Origin: an uncultured Asticcacaulis sp.
GTDB taxonomy: Bacteria > Pseudomonadota > Alphaproteobacteria > Caulobacterales > Caulobacteraceae
Assembly (NCBI GenBank): GCA_946482045.1
Contig: CAMLPZ010000220.1
Coordinates: 1-7,230 of the forward strand
Length of the DNA: 7,230 nucleotides
Direction: 5' to 3'
The notes beneath the pieces are model-generated. The model did no database searches and had not been told where the DNA came from. It was given only the letters and a program-made list of their open reading frames with translations. The translations under genes were made by a program, and so were the position numbers. The first letter of the stretch is position 1. Each line of letters begins with the position of its first letter. Shown in pieces: positions 1-5,741 of this stretch.

Positions 1-104
1 GAGCGCTTATGATTGGCCCGGTTATTGGAATTAAAACAATACGGGCTTCGGCCTAACCTCACCTTGCTTTGCCGCTGTGGCAAGAATCCGTGGAGTGAGA
101 AAAA

Positions 105-365
105 ATGCCGGAAACACAAGTTGGATGGGTATTAGCCATTTTGGTCGGTGCGGTCGCAGGCTGGCTTGCCGAACAAGTTATGAAGTCGAACCAGGGCCTG
201 CTGATGAACATCGTTCTGGGTGTCGTCGGGGCGATCCTCGCCAACCTGCTGCTATCCATGGTGGGTGTCGCACTGGGTGGCGTGGTCGGTTATCTGATTG
301 CCGGCTTCCTGGGCGCCTGCCTCCTGATCGCCCTGGGTCGCATGCTGCGCCGGCGAAGCGTATAG
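105..365 (+). CDS. GlsB/YeaQ/YmgE-family small membrane protein
   Basis: This 86-residue protein is almost wholly hydrophobic and glycine-rich. It has three predicted membrane segments (about residues 6-24, 32-52 and 56-78) and a basic tail ending RMLRRRS, which should face the cytoplasm. Length, the GWLAE motif near residue 19, the middle N-I-V-L-G-V-V-G-A segment and the three-helix layout match the GlsB/YeaQ/YmgE family (transglycosylase-associated proteins). Members are inner-membrane proteins often induced by stress; their biochemical role is not settled. The ATG at 105 is chosen because GGAG (92-95) lies 9 nt upstream. A short hairpin (TTGCC 69-73 / GGCAA 79-83) sits in the leader just before it. 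The gene appears monocistronic, with a strong terminator about 20 bp after the stop. Family assignment is firm; function is not. Confidence 0.88.
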   Translation: MPETQVGWVLAILVGAVAGWLAEQVMKSNQGLLMNIVLGVVGAILANLLLSMVGVALGGVVGYLIAGFLGACLLIALGRMLRRRSV

Positions 366-384
366 TCCGCACACGACTGACCTT

Positions 385-420
385 AAAAAATAAGCGCCCC
401 CCACGGGCGCTTGTTTTTTA
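385..420 (+). terminator. Rho-independent terminator after the GlsB-like gene
   Basis: AAGCGCCC (392-399) pairs with GGGCGCTT (405-412) around a 5-nt loop, followed by a T run at 414-419. An A run at 385-390 flanks the left arm, so the stem can extend through A-T pairs and the structure could also stop transcription arriving from the other strand. Confidence 0.92.
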
Positions 421-673
421 TCTGCCAGCCTGGCAACAGACAGCAGCCAGCGATCCGGCCGCCATCGGAGACGAACCGAACCGCCAGCATGGAGCGTTAT
501 GGAACGCCGGCATAGGCGTGCCTTCGGAAGCATAAGATCACAATGTGAAGCGCGGCAATAAACGGTAGCGAACCAAAGGTAAGCGCTATGCGATGCTTCT
601 GGCGCCTTCTCCGCCCTCACCGTCCCTCCATCGCCGCCGCGCACGGCCGCGCGATGAAGTCCGCCCCCCCCGC

Positions 674-696
674 GCGCCAGCCCAGGGCGCCTTTTT
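674..696 (+). terminator. Possible weak intrinsic terminator
   Basis: GCGCC (674-678) pairs with GGCGC (686-690) around a 7-nt loop, followed after one C by TTTTT (692-696). The stem is only 5 bp. No gene between 420 and 674 needs it, so it may end a short untranslated transcript, back up the terminator at 385-420, or be chance in GC-rich DNA. Confidence 0.3.
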
Positions 697-757
697 CATC
701 GCCGATCGACAGGGTGGCGGTGTGCAGGGCGCTCCAGCCGATTAACGGCGCGTGGCG

Positions 758-818
758 CAATTGCCCGGTTCGGCATCACCGAGAAGCCTTTGAACCAGAT
801 CGGCTCCTTGGGCAATTG
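758..818. repeat. Nested inverted repeat (possible structured RNA)
   Basis: CAATTGCCC (758-766) is a perfect 9-bp inverted match to GGGCAATTG (810-818). Directly inside it, GGTTC (767-771) pairs with GAACC (792-796), and GGC (772-774) can pair with GCC (786-788). The three helices stack on the left side, with bulges of 3 and 13 nt on the right, giving one long imperfect hairpin. No T run follows on either strand, so it is not an ordinary terminator. It could be a structured RNA element, an operator-like site or a remnant. Confidence 0.5.
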
Positions 819-897
819 AACGATCTTCGTCAGCACGAACAGGGAGGACAAACGAGGCGGCGTCGTGCGGACAAAAGACGGGCCGGCAACCGTATTT

Positions 898-911
898 TTG
901 ATTTAGGTCAA
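898..911. promoter_or_regulatory. FNR/FixK-type box upstream of the response regulator
   Basis: TTGAT-TTAG-GTCAA matches the FNR/FixK/Anr consensus TTGAT-N4-ATCAA at 9 of 10 defined positions. Its centre (904.5) is 62 bp before the start codon at 967. A class II FNR arrangement (centre near -41.5) would place transcription start near 946, but I see no convincing -10 hexamer. In this family such a box mediates control by oxygen or redox state. Direction of control cannot be read from the sequence. Confidence 0.55.
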
Positions 912-935
912 TGTGTTAACGGGCGCTTAGGTCAA
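903..935. repeat. Direct repeat TTAGGTCAA x2, 24-bp period
   Basis: TTAGGTCAA occurs at 903-911 and again at 927-935, start to start 24 bp. The first copy contributes the right half of the FNR/FixK-like box; the second has no TTGAT partner. Spacing close to two helical turns on one DNA face suggests a pair of sites for one regulator, perhaps the downstream response regulator itself. Confidence 0.45.
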
Positions 936-950
936 GCTGTTTTGAACAGC
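936..950. promoter_or_regulatory. Perfect inverted repeat just before the response-regulator RBS
   Basis: GCTGTT (936-941) and AACAGC (945-950) form a perfect 6-bp inverted repeat around TTG. It directly abuts the second TTAGGTCAA copy and ends 1 nt before the purine-rich ribosome site GGGGAA (952-957). It may be an operator or a leader hairpin affecting translation. Confidence 0.4.
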
Positions 951-966
951 GTGGGGAAGAGCTTAC

Positions 967-1587
967 ATGCGCCAGGAATGCACGATGCACGTCGTGGAGG
1001 ATGACCCCGCCGTCCGAAAAGCGGTGGGCGAGCTTCTCATCCATGAGGGGTTCACGGTCATGATTCACGACAGCGGCCCCGCCTTCCTGAAAGGTGTCCA
1101 GAAAGGAATGCCGGCCTGCCTCATCACGGATTTCGACATGCCGGAGATGAACGGACTGGGGCTGTTACGTGAAATGGAGCGGGCCGGGATTGTCATGCCG
1201 GCCATCATGATGACGGGACACGCCGATATTCCGTTGGCCGTGACCGCCATGAAGGCCGGGCTTGTTGATTTCCTCGAAAAGCCATTCGACGATCGCACGC
1301 TGCTCGATGCTGTCGAGTCCGCGGTTCTGCGCGCAACGCGCCAACATTTCCCGGGCACGCTTCAGCGAACATCCTTGCCTGTGGCCCTGACGCCCAGGGA
1401 GCAGCAGGTTCTCAGTGGACTTCTTGACGGCCTAACCAACAAATTGATTGCCAGAAACCTCGGCATTAGTCCGCGCACCGTGGAAATCCACCGCGCCAAC
1501 CTGATGGCCAAGACGAAGGCAAAAAATCTGCTGGAAATGCTGCGGCTGACCACGATGCCAGCCGCGCGGGCGGAAAGTGCCGACTGA
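967..1587 (+). CDS. FixJ/NarL-type response regulator
   Basis: A 206-residue two-domain regulator. Residues 6-122 form a receiver domain with acidic pocket E11-D12-D13, phospho-acceptor D55 (in TDFDMPEMNG), switch residue T82 (MMTGHADI) and K104 (EKPF). The MTGHADIP...MKAGLVDFLEKPF block is typical of the FixJ/TtrR/NodW branch. Residues 138-195 are a LuxR-type helix-turn-helix (LTPREQQVL at 140-148, ARNLGISPRTVEIHRANLMAKT at 161-182). It should bind DNA when phosphorylated. ATG 967 has GGGGAA upstream at 952-957; the in-frame ATG at 985, preceded by AGGA, is an alternative giving a 6-residue shorter N-terminus. The hybrid kinase gene follows 10 bp after the stop, so kinase and regulator are almost certainly cognate. 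The target genes and signal are unknown. Confidence 0.93.
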   Translation: MRQECTMHVVEDDPAVRKAVGELLIHEGFTVMIHDSGPAFLKGVQKGMPACLITDFDMPEMNGLGLLREMERAGIVMPAIMMTGHADIPLAVTAMKAGLVDFLEKPFDDRTLLDAVESAVLRATRQHFPGTLQRTSLPVALTPREQQVLSGLLDGLTNKLIARNLGISPRTVEIHRANLMAKTKAKNLLEMLRLTTMPAARAESAD

Positions 1588-1597
1588 GGACACCGGG

Positions 1598-3733
1598 ATG
1601 ACACAGGCGCAAGCACCAACAGGCCCTTTTGGCGAGCCCCCCGCGCAATATTATCACCTTTACAAGGCGGCATTTGACAACAGCAGCCAGGGCATCTGCG
1701 TCTTCGACGTCGTTCTTGATGAGGCCGGTCATTGTCATGACCTGGTATATCTGGCTGCGAACAGCGCGTTTGACCAGCATAGTCCGCTGCGCAACGTCGT
1801 CGGAAAAAACCTTCGCAGCCTCCTGCCGGATGTCGAACAGTACTGGCTGGATCTCTATGCGCGGGTGGCCGCGACCGGCCAGTCGGAAAGCTATGAAAAC
1901 ATGAGGGGCGCGGATCGCTGGAGCCGCGTCCACGCGTCGCGCGTCGGCGGCGCCGGTAGCCGTACCATCCTGGCGGCGTTCGAGGACGTCAGCGAGCGCA
2001 AGCGTGCCGAGCTGGCGCTGCAGGCAAGCGCGCGACGCCAGGCCTTTCTTCTCAAACTCGCCGACGGACTGAAGGCCATCGCCGATCCTGTGGCCGTGCA
2101 GGAGACCGCGAGCCGGCTGGTGGGCGAATATCTCAATGTCGACCGCGTCGGTTATGCCGAGATCGAAGGCGTGGGCGATGACGCCATGATTGTTCTTGCG
2201 CGGGATTGGTGTCGCGCGGGCTCCCGGTCTCTGGTCGGGCGCTACCGTCTCGAAGCCTTCGGAAGCTTCGTGCTGGAGACGTCCCTCGCGGGGCGGCCGG
2301 TTGTGATCGACGACGTCTCGACCGACGGGCGGCTCACGGCTTCGGACCGTGCCAACTGGATGCCAATGGGGGTCGGGGCCGCCATGGCCCATTCCCTGGT
2401 CAAGGAGGGGCGTTTCCTGGCCTATCTGTTCGTCCATTCCGGCCGGCCACGCCATTGGACGGAAGAAGACATCGTCCTGCTGGGGGACGTGGCGGAACGG
2501 ACGTGGGCCGCCGTCGAACGCGCCAGGGCCCAAGACGCACTGCGCAAGAGCCATGAAATGCTGGAGGCGCGGGTCCGTGAGCGCACGCAGCAGGCGGCCG
2601 CTGCACGTGACGAGGCTGAGCGCAATGCCGCGTTGAAATCCCGGTTCCTGGCCGCGACGGCCCACGATCTGCGTCAACCCTTGCAGGCGGCCCTGTCTTA
2701 CCTGGCCGTGTTGCGCCGGAAAGTCGCGGATCCGGATGTCGAGAGTCTTTGTGACCGATCCAAGGTTCAGCTCCAGGCAATGGCGGATATTCTCGATGCC
2801 CTGCTGGATCTCTCGCGCCTCGAGGGCGGCGCCATTACACCTCAGTTCTGCGATTTCGACGTCGACGAACTCATAGACGCCGTCGTTGCGACCTATCAGC
2901 CGATGGCGCTCGCGAAAGGCCTGAAACTCGACCAGGTCAAAGGCAACCTCACGGGCCGCAGCGATCCCGCGCTTCTCGATCGCATCCTCGCAAATCTGGT
3001 TTCCAACGCCATCCGATATACGTCGGAGGGCACCATTACCGTACGGAGCGAGCGTCATGCGGGCACGATCGAAATAGAGGTGAACGATACCGGCATCGGA
3101 ATATCCGCGGAAGCCTCCGCGAGGATCTTCGAGCCCTTTGTCCAGCTTAACAATCCGGCGCGCGATCGATCGAAAGGCCTGGGCCTGGGACTGTCGATCG
3201 TCCGGGCCATAGCCCAAGGCCTTGGACATCGCATTGAGGTGAGTTCTGAATTGGGGAAAGGGTCGACTTTCCGCATCTTCATTCCTGAGGCCGGCGGGTC
3301 GACCGAAGCCAGTCCCCCTGCGGAGGAAGCCGAGATGCCGCGGAACGCGGAAGCGGCCAAACAAAAGCTGGCGGTCCTGATCGTCGATGACGATCCCGCC
3401 GTCCTGGAGTCCACGGCGATGCTTTTGCGGCTGGAGAATTGCGAAGTCGCCGCCGCCGGGACCAGCAAGGCGGCGATTTCGCTGATCGATCAGGGATTTT
3501 CGCCAGCGGTGATTGTCTCTGATCTCCGCCTGCCCGATGGCGATGGCCGCGATCTGATCCTCACTCTGCGGACGCATGCGGGCCGCGAGATTCCCGCTAT
3601 CCTTCTCACCGGCGAAATTCAAACCGGCAAAACCGGGCCCGGCGGCCAGACATACGAAATCCTCTATAAGCCCATGGACTTCGACAGGCTCATGGAGATG
3701 ATTACCAAAGCCAGCACTGAAGAGCGCGGATAG
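1598..3733 (+). CDS. Soluble hybrid histidine kinase, PAS-GAF-HisKA-HATPase-REC
   Basis: A 711-residue sensor kinase with no membrane segment, so it should sense a cytoplasmic signal. Order: PAS about 20-135 (ending in the typical DVSERKRAE linker); GAF about 150-298 (containing RDWCRAG...LVGRYRLEAFGSFV and LVKEGRFLAYLFVH); coiled coil about 300-350; HisKA with phospho-acceptor H356 in TAHDLRQPLQA; HATPase with N box NLVSN (466-470), DTGIGIS, IFEPFVQL and GLGLGLSIV; C-terminal receiver about 590-708 with DDD pocket, acceptor D642 (VSDLRLPDGDG) and the YKPMD lysine. All key residues are present. There is no HPt domain, so the attached receiver may work as an internal sink or regulator while H356 phosphorylates the upstream FixJ-type partner. 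ATG 1598 is preferred over GTG 1577: GAGGA (1586-1590), overlapping the upstream stop codon, lies 7 nt before it. The PAS shows no FixL-type haem signature that I can recognise. Confidence 0.93.
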   Translation: MTQAQAPTGPFGEPPAQYYHLYKAAFDNSSQGICVFDVVLDEAGHCHDLVYLAANSAFDQHSPLRNVVGKNLRSLLPDVEQYWLDLYARVAATGQSESYENMRGADRWSRVHASRVGGAGSRTILAAFEDVSERKRAELALQASARRQAFLLKLADGLKAIADPVAVQETASRLVGEYLNVDRVGYAEIEGVGDDAMIVLARDWCRAGSRSLVGRYRLEAFGSFVLETSLAGRPVVIDDVSTDGRLTASDRANWMPMGVGAAMAHSLVKEGRFLAYLFVHSGRPRHWTEEDIVLLGDVAERTWAAVERARAQDALRKSHEMLEARVRERTQQAAAARDEAERNAALKSRFLAATAHDLRQPLQAALSYLAVLRRKVADPDVESLCDRSKVQLQAMADILDALLDLSRLEGGAITPQFCDFDVDELIDAVVATYQPMALAKGLKLDQVKGNLTGRSDPALLDRILANLVSNAIRYTSEGTITVRSERHAGTIEIEVNDTGIGISAEASARIFEPFVQLNNPARDRSKGLGLGLSIVRAIAQGLGHRIEVSSELGKGSTFRIFIPEAGGSTEASPPAEEAEMPRNAEAAKQKLAVLIVDDDPAVLESTAMLLRLENCEVAAAGTSKAAISLIDQGFSPAVIVSDLRLPDGDGRDLILTLRTHAGREIPAILLTGEIQTGKTGPGGQTYEILYKPMDFDRLMEMITKASTEERG

Positions 3734-3736
3734 GTG

Positions 3737-4015
3737 TCAAACAAAGGCGATCCCTGCCCTCACCGGCCAGTCAGCGGAGGCGAGCGCCGGAATATACCGG
3801 ACTGCCAGTTCGGACGCGCACATGCCGAGTACCACCAACCCAATGGCCATCAGCCAGGATATGGCGAGCCAGAAGAGGACAGGTTCGTCCAGCCTTTCCA
3901 CCACCTCCCCACCCCGCAACGTGATCGAGCCCTTGGCGATAGCGCGTATCACCGCGCCAAGAAAGAAAAAGGATACCCCAAGCCCGATAACGGGCGCCCA
4001 ACCGCTCTCCTCCAT
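3737..4015 (-). CDS. Small two-helix membrane protein, unrecognised
   Basis: The 92-residue product has hydrophobic segments at about 7-27 and 46-66, joined by a charged loop (KGSITLRGGEVVERLDEP), then a mildly hydrophobic tail. I do not recognise a family. The start at 4015 is supported by a strong GGGAGG ribosome site in the last codons of the upstream gene, whose TGA ends 1 nt before this ATG; the two are probably translationally coupled. The stop lies 3 bp from the stop of the convergent kinase gene, with no terminator hairpin between them. Membrane-like composition and coupling argue that it is real. A role together with its zinc-ribbon neighbour is inference. Confidence 0.75.
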   Translation of the reverse strand: MEESGWAPVIGLGVSFFFLGAVIRAIAKGSITLRGGEVVERLDEPVLFWLAISWLMAIGLVVLGMCASELAVRYIPALASADWPVRAGIAFV

Positions 4016-4016
4016 A

Positions 4017-4538
4017 TCACCCTCCCGCCGTGACCGGCTTTTGCCGCCGCAGATAGCGCGTGTAGAGGACGTAGCGCCACCAATCGATCAGGGCGTCAGG
4101 CCGCGGTGTCCCTCCGCCCTCGTCATGATATTCGCCGTCCCAGGCTTCCGGCCGCGCCAGATATTGCCCCGGCCAGACGCGTTCGCGCGACCGTCCGCAC
4201 ATCGAGCAAAAATGGTTATCGGGCAGCTTCCGCAATAAATTTGCCGACGGCATGATATATTCGCGGCAGCGCGGACACCGCGCCGCCATCGTCACGGACA
4301 GCAGCGCCCAGCCCGCGAACGTGAACGGAACGAAGACCAGGCCGTTCGGCACGCCCAGGACCAGCCCGGCGATCAGGCCCAGGCCCAACGCCACGCCCAT
4401 GAGCCGCCAGGACTGCGCTATCCACGCCGCCATGCAAACAACGGCGACGCAGGCCTGGATGACCGGATGCGGATAGTTCCCCCACGACACCGCCAGGATG
4501 ACAAAGCCCGGAAAGAAGCACACGATCGGATAGACCAT
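4017..4538 (-). CDS. Membrane protein with C-terminal zinc ribbon, unrecognised
   Basis: From ATG 4538 this is 173 residues. The first 85 are hydrophobic and could form three or four membrane helices (about 2-19, 25-43, 47-64 and 66-84). A four-cysteine zinc ribbon follows: CPRC (88-91) and CSMC (111-114), separated by 19 residues. The C-terminal tail (115-173) is soluble and rich in charged and aromatic residues, including WWRYVLYTRYLRR. The frame stays open to 4790, but those extra codons read as arginine-rich, repetitive non-protein sequence. ATG 4538 has a GGGGGGA stretch about 5 nt upstream and begins directly with a membrane helix, so I chose it. I cannot name the family; ribbons of this kind usually mediate metal or protein binding. 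It forms a two-gene operon with the next gene on the minus strand. Confidence 0.8.
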   Translation of the reverse strand: MVYPIVCFFPGFVILAVSWGNYPHPVIQACVAVVCMAAWIAQSWRLMGVALGLGLIAGLVLGVPNGLVFVPFTFAGWALLSVTMAARCPRCREYIMPSANLLRKLPDNHFCSMCGRSRERVWPGQYLARPEAWDGEYHDEGGGTPRPDALIDWWRYVLYTRYLRRQKPVTAGG

Positions 4539-4766
4539 TTTCGTCCCCCCAGAAATGCGGCAAAGCAAAAGTTCATAATGGGTTGCGGCCGCGGCCGCCC
4601 CCTCCTGCCCCGGGCACATGATGCCCCCAGGACAGACCCCAAGGCCCGCCGCCCATCGAACCGTCCAGACCGGATTGGCGAAGCCCCCACGCTTCATCCG
4701 GACAGTTCGAAGCCGCGTCGTTCGCGGCCGCAAATCCCGTTTACGCCTTCTTTTAACTAAGGAAAA
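4539..4766. other. Divergent intergenic region
   Basis: Separates the zinc-ribbon gene (-) from the OxyR-like gene (+). The left two-thirds is very GC-rich, with two overlapping GCGGCCGC palindromes (4585-4598) and a third at 4724-4731. GGGCA (4612-4616) and TGCCC (4622-4626) form a short inverted repeat. AT content rises sharply after about 4740, where the promoter of the regulator gene probably lies. No clear -35/-10 pair was found for the minus-strand operon. Confidence 0.5.
4670..4701. repeat. Two-part stem-loop in the divergent intergenic region
   Basis: CCGGAT (4670-4675) pairs with ATCCGG (4696-4701). Inside it GAAGC (4680-4684) pairs with GCTTC (4691-4695) around a 6-nt loop, with a 4-nt bulge (TGGC) on the left arm only. 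No T run follows on either strand. It lies about 130 bp upstream of both flanking genes and may be a leader structure or a binding site. Confidence 0.4.
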
Positions 4767-4803
4767 ATCGAAAGTTTCGTTGCCGCCCATAGAGAAAATC
4801 TAT
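4767..4803 (+). promoter_or_regulatory. OxyR-type operator at the start of the OxyR-like gene
   Basis: ATAG (4789-4792)-N7-CTAT (4800-4803) is a perfect match to the core of the OxyR half-operator ATAG-N7-CTAT. An 11-bp palindrome, CGAAAGTTTCG (4769-4779), is centred on 4774, exactly 22 bp from the centre of the first element (4796). That is the spacing of the two halves bound by an OxyR tetramer (15 + 7 bp). In that frame the left half reads ATCG-N7-CGTT, 5 of 8 core positions. The right half ends 12 bp before the start codon and runs up to the ribosome site (AAGG, 4804-4807), suggesting autorepression. Confidence 0.65.
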
Positions 4804-4814
4804 AAGGTGAGATC

Positions 4815-5741
4815 ATGCCCACCGTACAGCAACTCCGCTATCTGGTCGCGATCGCCGACACCCACAGCTTCAGCCGGGCGGCGCGGGCGTGCAACGTCAC
4901 CCAGCCGACGCTCAGCATGCAGTTCAGGGAAATGGAGGCCAAGCTGGGCGCGCAGCTGGTCGAGCGCACGCGGTCGCGCGTCCTGCTGACGCCGGCCGGC
5001 GAAGAGATCGCGCGGCGGGCGCGCAATGTGCTGGCCGAAGTCGCGGACATCCGTGAGATCGCGCGGCGTGACGATCCCGCGCGTCTCACCGGCACGGTGC
5101 GGATCGGCGTTGTCCAGACGGTCGGCGCCTACGTGCTGTCCCTGGCCATGCCCAGGCTGCGCGAGGCCTTTCCGGAACTGCGCATCCATGTCCGCGAAGA
5201 CAGCCTCGACACCCTGCCACGGCAATTGTCCGATGGCACGCACGATGTCCTGCTGACGCCGGAGGACCTGGCCGCCGAAGGGGGCGACCCCGACGACTTT
5301 ACCCGCGTGCGGCTGCTGCGTGAGCCGCTGCATCTGGTGCTTCCGGCCGATCACAGGCTGGCGGTCCGTGATACGGTCGATCCGGCCGAACTGCGCGGCG
5401 AGACGATCCTGTCGATGGATCGCGGCGCGCGCCTGCACGGCCAGATCGCGCGCCTGTGCCATGACGCCGGCGCCATAGCCGTGGAGGATTATTGCGGCAC
5501 CACGCTCGACACGCTGCGCCAGATGGTGGCGGCGGGCATGGGGCTGTCGCTCCTGCCGGCGCTCTATGTCCGCTCGGACGTGCTGCGGGAAAAGCTGGTG
5601 GTCGCGCGCCCTTTAACGCACGGTGCGCCGGTGCGTGACCTGACCCTGCTGTGGCGGACGACCTCACCGCGCCAGGCGATGTTCCGGACCCTGGCCGGCA
5701 CGATCGCCGACTGCATCGCCCCGTGGCAGTCGGCCGCCTGA
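4815..5741 (+). CDS. OxyR-like LysR-family regulator lacking the peroxidatic cysteine
   Basis: A 308-residue LysR-type regulator, near the length of E. coli OxyR (305). Residues 3-62 form the winged helix-turn-helix (QQLRYLVAIADTHSFSRAA, QPTLSMQFREMEAKLGAQL). A linker helix and a co-inducer domain from about residue 93 follow. The closest family I recognise is OxyR: the TVRIGVVQTVGAYVL segment and LDTLRQMVAAGMGLSLLPAL (231-250) match it closely. Across the redox region LRGETILSMDRGARLHGQ (193-210) aligns ungapped with OxyR, placing C215 at resolving C208 but R206 at peroxidatic C199; the conserved HCLRD loop reads ARLHG. Other cysteines are C26, C227 and C300. Classical peroxide sensing by a C199-C208 disulfide is therefore impossible. 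Start: ATG 4815 after AAGGTGAG (4804-4811). It has an OxyR-type site immediately upstream and a DUF1304 gene 90 bp downstream on the same strand. Confidence 0.9.
   Translation: MPTVQQLRYLVAIADTHSFSRAARACNVTQPTLSMQFREMEAKLGAQLVERTRSRVLLTPAGEEIARRARNVLAEVADIREIARRDDPARLTGTVRIGVVQTVGAYVLSLAMPRLREAFPELRIHVREDSLDTLPRQLSDGTHDVLLTPEDLAAEGGDPDDFTRVRLLREPLHLVLPADHRLAVRDTVDPAELRGETILSMDRGARLHGQIARLCHDAGAIAVEDYCGTTLDTLRQMVAAGMGLSLLPALYVRSDVLREKLVVARPLTHGAPVRDLTLLWRTTSPRQAMFRTLAGTIADCIAPWQSAA

Larger units (their letters stand above)
421..897. other. Gene-poor region, no convincing CDS
   Basis: No reading frame here looks like a protein. The longest plus-strand frame (ATG 588, with AAAGGT at 575-580) gives an arginine/proline/histidine-rich translation that runs out of frame into the next gene. 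The minus-strand frame over 642-786 reads more like real protein (a segment GWSALHTATLSIGDEKGALG), but it has no start codon or ribosome site and I do not recognise it. A neighbouring minus frame over about 786-850 also reads protein-like (LTKIVQLPKEPIWFKGF), so a frameshifted gene remnant is possible. The stretch also holds a run of eight C (664-671), a weak terminator-like hairpin and a nested inverted repeat, listed separately. Confidence 0.5.

Noticed and set aside
13..41. TTGGCC followed by an AACAAT/ACAATA element as a promoter for the GlsB-like gene
   Set aside because: Both hexamers match poorly and the spacing is ambiguous; not enough to call a promoter.
588..1004. Plus-strand frame with AAAGGT upstream of ATG 588
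   Set aside because: The translation is rich in R, P and H with no recognisable domain, and it overlaps the start of the response regulator out of frame.
1577..1597. GTG 1577 as the kinase start, overlapping the regulator gene
   Set aside because: No ribosome site fits it, whereas ATG 1598 has GAGGA at 7 nt and the added residues are not part of the PAS domain.
1466..3622. Open minus-strand frame of 718 codons antisense to the kinase gene
   Set aside because: It mirrors the kinase gene, has an arginine/glycine-rich translation without domain signatures, and arises from GC-rich third positions of the real gene. Its equal length to the GTG-started kinase frame is coincidence.
4585..4731. Three GCGGCCGC palindromes in the divergent intergenic region
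   Set aside because: Considered as operators or cloning junctions. Short GC palindromes are expected at this base composition, and spacing shows no regularity.
4539..4790. N-terminal extension of the zinc-ribbon protein up to 4790
   Set aside because: The extra 84 residues are arginine-rich and low-complexity, cross the GC-rich palindromes, and would remove the natural start next to the first membrane helix.
4800..5462. Minus-strand frame of 220 codons under the OxyR-like gene
   Set aside because: Shadow of the real plus-strand gene; the translation resembles no protein family and crosses the regulator's promoter and operator.
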